Shown here in pieces: positions 60,650 to 64,000 of a DNA stretch of 64,000 nt; positions within the stretch are counted from its first letter, which is position 1, and each line of letters opens with the position of its first letter. The notes under the pieces are model-generated. The model worked only from the letters and a program-made list of their open reading frames with translations, did not search any database and was not told the DNA's origin. Source of the stretch: JACKAF01 sp041391485 (GTDB lineage: Bacteria; Bdellovibrionota; FAC87; UBA2466; JACKAF01); contig JAWKNY010000016.1 in the NCBI GenBank assembly GCA_041391485.1, forward strand, positions 1 to 64,000, written 5' to 3'. A program made the translations under genes and the position numbers.

Positions 60650-61974
60650 GCAAAATATTCGTTCTCGACACCAGTGTTATTCTTTACGATCCGCAGTGTC
60701 TGTTCAAATTTGCAGACAATACGATTGTAGTGCCCATCACCGTTTTAGAGGAGATGGACCGCTTCAAGAAGGATCTAACGGAGACGGGTCGCAACGCGCG
60801 TCACTTCTCCCGGTTTCTGGATGATCTGAGAACTCGCGGGTCACTCGCCAACGGAGTGGCGATCGCTAAAGGCGGTAAGCTCATCGTGGACCTTTTCGAA
60901 GGTGCCGAGAAGATGCTGCCCACTAACCTAAAGGCTACGATCAACGATCACCGTATCCTGGCAGTAGCGCTCAAGCTGCACAAGGATGATCCGAAGACTC
61001 CGGTTATCTTTGTCACCAAAGACGTGAACCTGCGGGTGAAGGCGGACGCGCTGGGCATTACTTCGGTGGACTTCGAGCCGAGCCGAGTCACCATCGAAGA
61101 ACTCTACAGTGGCATCGCCCATTTTGAGGTTCCGGGCGAGGTGATTGAACACTTCAAGAGCCAAAAACGCTTTCCGATGGAAGACCGGGCGCTTCATCCC
61201 AACTCCTACGTGGAGCTGAAGGATCAGAAGAACCCCGACAATAAAGCGTACGGGCGCTACAACTCCGCCACCAAAGAAGTGGTCGGTATCCGAAGTGTCG
61301 ACGGCGGCGTGTGGGGGATCAAGCCCCGCAACATGGAGCAAGCGTTTGCGCTGGACGCCTTGATGGATGAAGACGTCCCGCTCGTGAGCCTTGTGGGCAA
61401 AGCCGGAACCGGGAAGACCTTGATGGCCATTGCCTGCGGCCTGCAAAAAACCATCGACGAAGGCAAGTACCAGAAGCTTCTGGTCTCGCGTCCCGTTTTC
61501 CCTTTGGGCAAGGACATCGGTTACCTACCCGGTGAAATCGAAGAGAAGCTAAACCCTTGGATGCAGCCCATCTTCGATAATATCGATTACATCGTTTCGT
61601 TTGCCGGGACGGATAGACCTGAGAAAAAACGTTCAGGTAAGGCGTGGCAGGAACTGATGCGTCAGGGGATGCTCCATATTGAGCCGCTGACTTATATCCG
61701 CGGTCGCAGTCTTGCCTACCAGTACCTGATTGTGGATGAAGCGCAGAACCTCACGCCGCACGAGATAAAAACCATCATCACGCGCGCGGGTGAAGGCACG
61801 AAAGTCGTACTCACGGGCGACTGTTACCAGATCGATAACCCGTACGTGGATTCCTCCAGCAACGGTCTTTCGTATATCGTGGAGCGATTTAAGAACGAAC
61901 CCCTCGCCGCGCACACAACGCTGATGAAGGGCGAACGTTCACAGCTCGCCGAGCTTGCAACCAACTTGCTCTAA
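60646..61974 (+). CDS. PIN-PhoH fusion protein (PhoH2-type ATPase/RNase)
   Basis: The 442-residue protein has an N-terminal PIN nuclease domain (FVLDTSVILYDPQCLFKF with its Asp, VLEEMDRFK, INDHRILAVAL, VIFVTKDVNLRVKA) and a C-terminal PhoH ATPase domain with Walker A GKAGTGKTLMA near residue 252, VSRPVFPLGKDIGYLPG, YLIVDEAQNLTPHEIK (Walker B) and LTGDCYQIDNPYVD. PhoH2 proteins unwind and cut RNA in an ATP-dependent way. The start is TTG overlapping the rseP stop. It ends two bases from a convergent gene. Confidence 0.92.
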   Translation: MSKIFVLDTSVILYDPQCLFKFADNTIVVPITVLEEMDRFKKDLTETGRNARHFSRFLDDLRTRGSLANGVAIAKGGKLIVDLFEGAEKMLPTNLKATINDHRILAVALKLHKDDPKTPVIFVTKDVNLRVKADALGITSVDFEPSRVTIEELYSGIAHFEVPGEVIEHFKSQKRFPMEDRALHPNSYVELKDQKNPDNKAYGRYNSATKEVVGIRSVDGGVWGIKPRNMEQAFALDALMDEDVPLVSLVGKAGTGKTLMAIACGLQKTIDEGKYQKLLVSRPVFPLGKDIGYLPGEIEEKLNPWMQPIFDNIDYIVSFAGTDRPEKKRSGKAWQELMRQGMLHIEPLTYIRGRSLAYQYLIVDEAQNLTPHEIKTIITRAGEGTKVVLTGDCYQIDNPYVDSSSNGLSYIVERFKNEPLAAHTTLMKGERSQLAELATNLL

Positions 61975-61976
61975 TC

Positions 61977-62342
61977 CTATTTGTGGCGATCTTTACGAGG
62001 TACGTGTGGCGTCGTCCCGCAAGTTGCTAATTTACCCAGAACCTCATGGAGCGAACGTCGTAAGCTCTCCGCTTCTTCCTTTCGACCAGCCATTTCCATA
62101 ACCCCTAAGGCCATCAGTGAGACATGGATGCTTCGAGGGTCATTAAGAACGATCGCTTCCAGCTTGGGTACAAATTCGGAAATCCCCTCCCACACTCTCC
62201 CGTCTGTCCCCCCTTCCAGGTCGAACTCCAGGAAACCGTTCGGCAGCGTTGTAATTTTTCCTTTTGGTTTGGATTCCGCCATCACCGGCGAAGCAAGATT
62301 CAGCACGGCAAGACAAGTAAAAAGAAATGTTCCCCTAATCAT
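61977..62342 (-). CDS. Small secreted protein of unknown function
   Basis: The product of 121 residues has a signal peptide (IRGTFLFTCLAVLNLASPVMA) and a mature part with a helical second half (LEAIVLNDPRSIHVSLMALGVMEMAGRKEEAESLRRSLHEVL) that could be one TPR-like hairpin. I choose ATG 62342, with AAAGG eight bases upstream; the GTG at 62351 lies within that binding site. No family recognised. Confidence 0.6.
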   Translation of the reverse strand: MIRGTFLFTCLAVLNLASPVMAESKPKGKITTLPNGFLEFDLEGGTDGRVWEGISEFVPKLEAIVLNDPRSIHVSLMALGVMEMAGRKEEAESLRRSLHEVLGKLATCGTTPHVPRKDRHK

Positions 62343-62719
62343 TCCATCCACCTTTCAAGTTGCTTGAACCCTAAAGGTGCAAGTTACAAACCACACCAAT
62401 TGTGAAGCCTACTCGTAGAATACGAGAGGAATCCTCTGAGATATCAACCGACGCCAAAAACAGGGGGTGGACAGGGGCCGGACGCCTGTCAAAATAACTA
62501 GCTGCCTGGACGCATAGAGTCCGTTCAGATAAAATTGCTCCTGATTTATGACCAAAGTTTTTCAAAAATTGTTGCGCCGGCGGTGCGCGGCGTCATCACT
62601 AAGACATTATTTTTGAAAAGATTTTCTGCTAAGTTTTGGAATGCATTAAGGTTTATTGACATAGGTATATGGTCATGTATCGTGAGCGTTAGGGTCATCG
62701 GGTGATTTAGAGGGGTTGT
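62343..62719. other. 377-base gene-free region upstream of the ribbon-helix-helix gene
   Basis: No ORF is convincing. Small inverted repeats are CTCGTA / TACGAG (62413-62418, 62422-62427) and GACAGG / CCTGTC (62470-62475, 62485-62490, followed by AAAATAA). A promoter-like TTGACA lies near the downstream gene. The rest shows no recognisable RNA or repeat. Confidence 0.45.
62656..62683 (+). promoter_or_regulatory. Probable sigma-70-type promoter
   Basis: Consensus TTGACA at 62656-62661 is followed 16 bases later by TATCGT at 62678-62683. Transcription would begin about 30 bases before the ATG of the ribbon-helix-helix gene and could continue into lepA. Confidence 0.5.
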
Positions 62720-62944
62720 ATGGAAAGCCGAAAAAAAATTTCGACGACGGTGTATATTACGAGCGAACAAAATAGGTTGCTGAAGCTCTTGAACCAAAAG
62801 ACCAAGGTTCCCATCGCAGAGTATATTCGCGAAGGAATCGATCTCATTCTTGAAAGACACAAACACCTTCTGCCTGGTCAGATGATGTTGATTCAAGATG
62901 ACGGTCCTAAATCCGGAGGCCGACGGTTACCCCTGGATAACTGA
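62720..62944 (+). CDS. Ribbon-helix-helix DNA-binding protein
   Basis: The 74-residue protein begins RKKISTTVYITSEQNRLLKLLNQKTKVPIAEYIREGIDLIL, the CopG/MetJ-type ribbon-helix-helix pattern: a short basic beta strand (STTVYI) and two helices. It probably binds DNA as a dimer. GAGGGG precedes the ATG. There is no toxin gene beside it; lepA follows after 13 bases, so an antitoxin role is not supported. The C-terminal 20 residues look disordered. Confidence 0.82.
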   Translation: MESRKKISTTVYITSEQNRLLKLLNQKTKVPIAEYIREGIDLILERHKHLLPGQMMLIQDDGPKSGGRRLPLDN

Positions 62945-62957
62945 GCAGTACTCTTCT

Positions 62958-64000
62958 TTGTCAGACTCGCAGCGCATTCGTAATTTCAGCATCGTGGCTC
63001 ATATCGATCACGGGAAATCCACGCTCGCGGATCGCCTCCTGCAAATTACGGGCGCACTCACCCAACGTGAAATGCGTTCGCAGTTCCTCGATCAGATGGA
63101 CATTGAGCGCGAACGCGGGATTACGATCAAGGCGCAGTCAGCGCGTCTCAACTACCGCGCCGGGGATGGCCAGATCTACGTCCTCAACCTGATTGATACG
63201 CCTGGACACGTAGACTTTGGCTACGAAGTGTCCCGAAGCCTCGCCGCCTGCGAAGGGGCCGTGCTCGTTGTGGATGCCTCCCAAGGGGTCGAGGCGCAGA
63301 CGCTCGCTAACGTTTATCAGGCGCTTGATAACAATTTAGAGATTCTACCCGTCTTAAATAAGATTGATCTTCCCGGTTCTGATATCGAGAAGACCAAACG
63401 GGAGATTGAGGATTTGATCGGCATTTCAGCGGAAAACGCGGTTTGCATCAGCGCCAAAGAGGGCAAGAACATCGCCGAAGTTCTTGAAGGTGTCGTGAAG
63501 TATTTCCCGCCGCCCAAAGGCAAGGTCGAGGACAATCTGCAGGGTTTGATCTTTGACGCCTGGTTTGATCCCTATCAGGGAGTCATCCTCTTGTGCCGCA
63601 TCGTGAACGGTAAACTTGCGACTGGGCAAAAGATCCTCATGATGCACTCCAAAAAGGAATACGAAGTCCTTAAGCTTGGAGTGTTCGCCCCCCGAGGCGT
63701 GGAAGTAAAAACGCTTGAGGCGGGTGAAGTAGGTTTTATAGTCGCCGGCATCAAAGACATTCGCGATATCAAAATCGGTGACACGATTACACTCAGTGGT
63801 AAAGCTGCCGACAAGCCGCTGCCGGGCTTTAAAGAAGTAAAGCCGATGGTCTTTAGCGGCATTTACCCCGTCGACAGCGCGGACTACCCCGATCTCAAAG
63901 CGGCCATGGAGAAATTAAGCCTTAACGATAGCTCCGTGACCTTCGAACCCGAAAGCTCCGACGCTTTGGGCTTTGGGCTGCGCTGCGGGTTTCTGGGCCT
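62958..64000 (+). CDS. lepA: Elongation factor 4 (LepA), 5' part
   Basis: The gene runs off the window's end after 347 residues. LepA is a ribosomal back-translocase GTPase. It has G1 AHIDHGKSTLADRLL near residue 16, the switch ERGITIKAQ, G3 IDTPGHVDF, G4 NKIDLPG and domain II (GLIFDAWFDPYQGVILLCRIV) plus the LepA-specific FLGL at the very end. I place the start at TTG 62958, giving SDSQRIRNFSIVAHIDHGKS as in the family; no ATG or GTG precedes the GTPase motif in frame and the ribosome binding site is weak. It follows the ribbon-helix-helix gene by 13 bases. Confidence 0.95.
   Translation, partial: MSDSQRIRNFSIVAHIDHGKSTLADRLLQITGALTQREMRSQFLDQMDIERERGITIKAQSARLNYRAGDGQIYVLNLIDTPGHVDFGYEVSRSLAACEGAVLVVDASQGVEAQTLANVYQALDNNLEILPVLNKIDLPGSDIEKTKREIEDLIGISAENAVCISAKEGKNIAEVLEGVVKYFPPPKGKVEDNLQGLIFDAWFDPYQGVILLCRIVNGKLATGQKILMMHSKKEYEVLKLGVFAPRGVEVKTLEAGEVGFIVAGIKDIRDIKIGDTITLSGKAADKPLPGFKEVKPMVFSGIYPVDSADYPDLKAAMEKLSLNDSSVTFEPESSDALGFGLRCGFLG

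Noticed and set aside
62720..62944. Antitoxin of a toxin-antitoxin pair
   Set aside because: The ribbon-helix-helix protein has no small toxin gene beside it; the next gene is lepA.
1..64000. CRISPR arrays, tRNA or rRNA genes, insertion sequences or prophage
   Set aside because: No regularly spaced repeats, T-loop or CCA-type tRNA patterns, transposase motifs or phage structural genes were seen anywhere in the window.

Overview
The window is a gene-dense stretch of chromosome from a Gram-negative, flagellated, aerobic bacterium. The flagellin is short (279 residues), there are outer-membrane and lipoprotein genes, an aa3-type cytochrome oxidase, and many secreted or envelope peptidases. Together these suggest a deltaproteobacterial lineage such as Bdellovibrionota. 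That placement is an inference from gene content and not from a marker-gene comparison. I saw no tRNA, rRNA, CRISPR array, insertion sequence or prophage.

Layout. 1-5.8 kb: dnaK tail, eno, a DUF962 gene, a TPR gene, a K+-dependent-type membrane pyrophosphatase and an exbB/exbD-like pair. 5.9-12.8 kb: a beta-barrel protein, a C45-type acyltransferase, and a coupled membrane protein-tldD-tldE-mgtE operon. 13.1-16.4 kb: the ffh-rpsP-khpA-rimM-trmD translation and secretion cluster, followed by hppD. 17.5-25.6 kb: a lipoprotein, a zinc-ribbon membrane protein, a metalloprotease-like protein, a surface-polysaccharide-like locus (two tandem SGNH hydrolases, a pyruvyltransferase-like and a GT9-like protein), a sigma-54 activator with a structured leader, and a coaB-like gene. 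26.0-29.4 kb: flagellin, a free-Met-sulfoxide-reductase-like GAF protein, a CheD-like protein, HtrA and pterin carbinolamine dehydratase. 29.6-34.2 kb: a TCA block icd-mdh-sucC-sucD-ndk. 34.2-46.5 kb: L,D-transpeptidase, hybrid histidine kinase, secreted serine and M14 peptidases, a glycosyltransferase, gloB, a PPC-domain protein, a TPR winged-helix regulator, a long phenylalanine hydroxylase and secreted proteins. 46.5-50.4 kb: cytochrome oxidase operon. 50.6-62 kb: uvrC divergent from thpR, then rpsB-tsf-pyrH-frr-uppS-cdsA-dxr-rseP-phoH. 62.3-64 kb: a ribbon-helix-helix protein and the start of lepA.

How the genes work together. Phenylalanine hydroxylase, its cofactor-recycling dehydratase and 4-hydroxyphenylpyruvate dioxygenase would, with a transaminase, take phenylalanine to homogentisate. 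This fits an organism that lives on protein, as do the many peptidases. The TCA block feeds the cytochrome oxidase operon. The rpsB-to-rseP operon joins translation factors, isoprenoid and phospholipid synthesis and envelope stress proteolysis.

Two general points. First, at least twelve frame breaks interrupt otherwise intact genes, including the essential ffh, rpsB and tsf. Most are single missing bases, many in short homopolymers, so I read them as uncorrected sequencing indels and annotate each gene across its break. Second, the most promising undescribed element is the leader at 23925-24019. A 19-position long-range stem there would pair the Shine-Dalgarno of a sigma-54 activator with an upstream C-run. 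A dispersed palindromic motif with core AAAAGGWACGYGGTWMC is the other unexplained signal.
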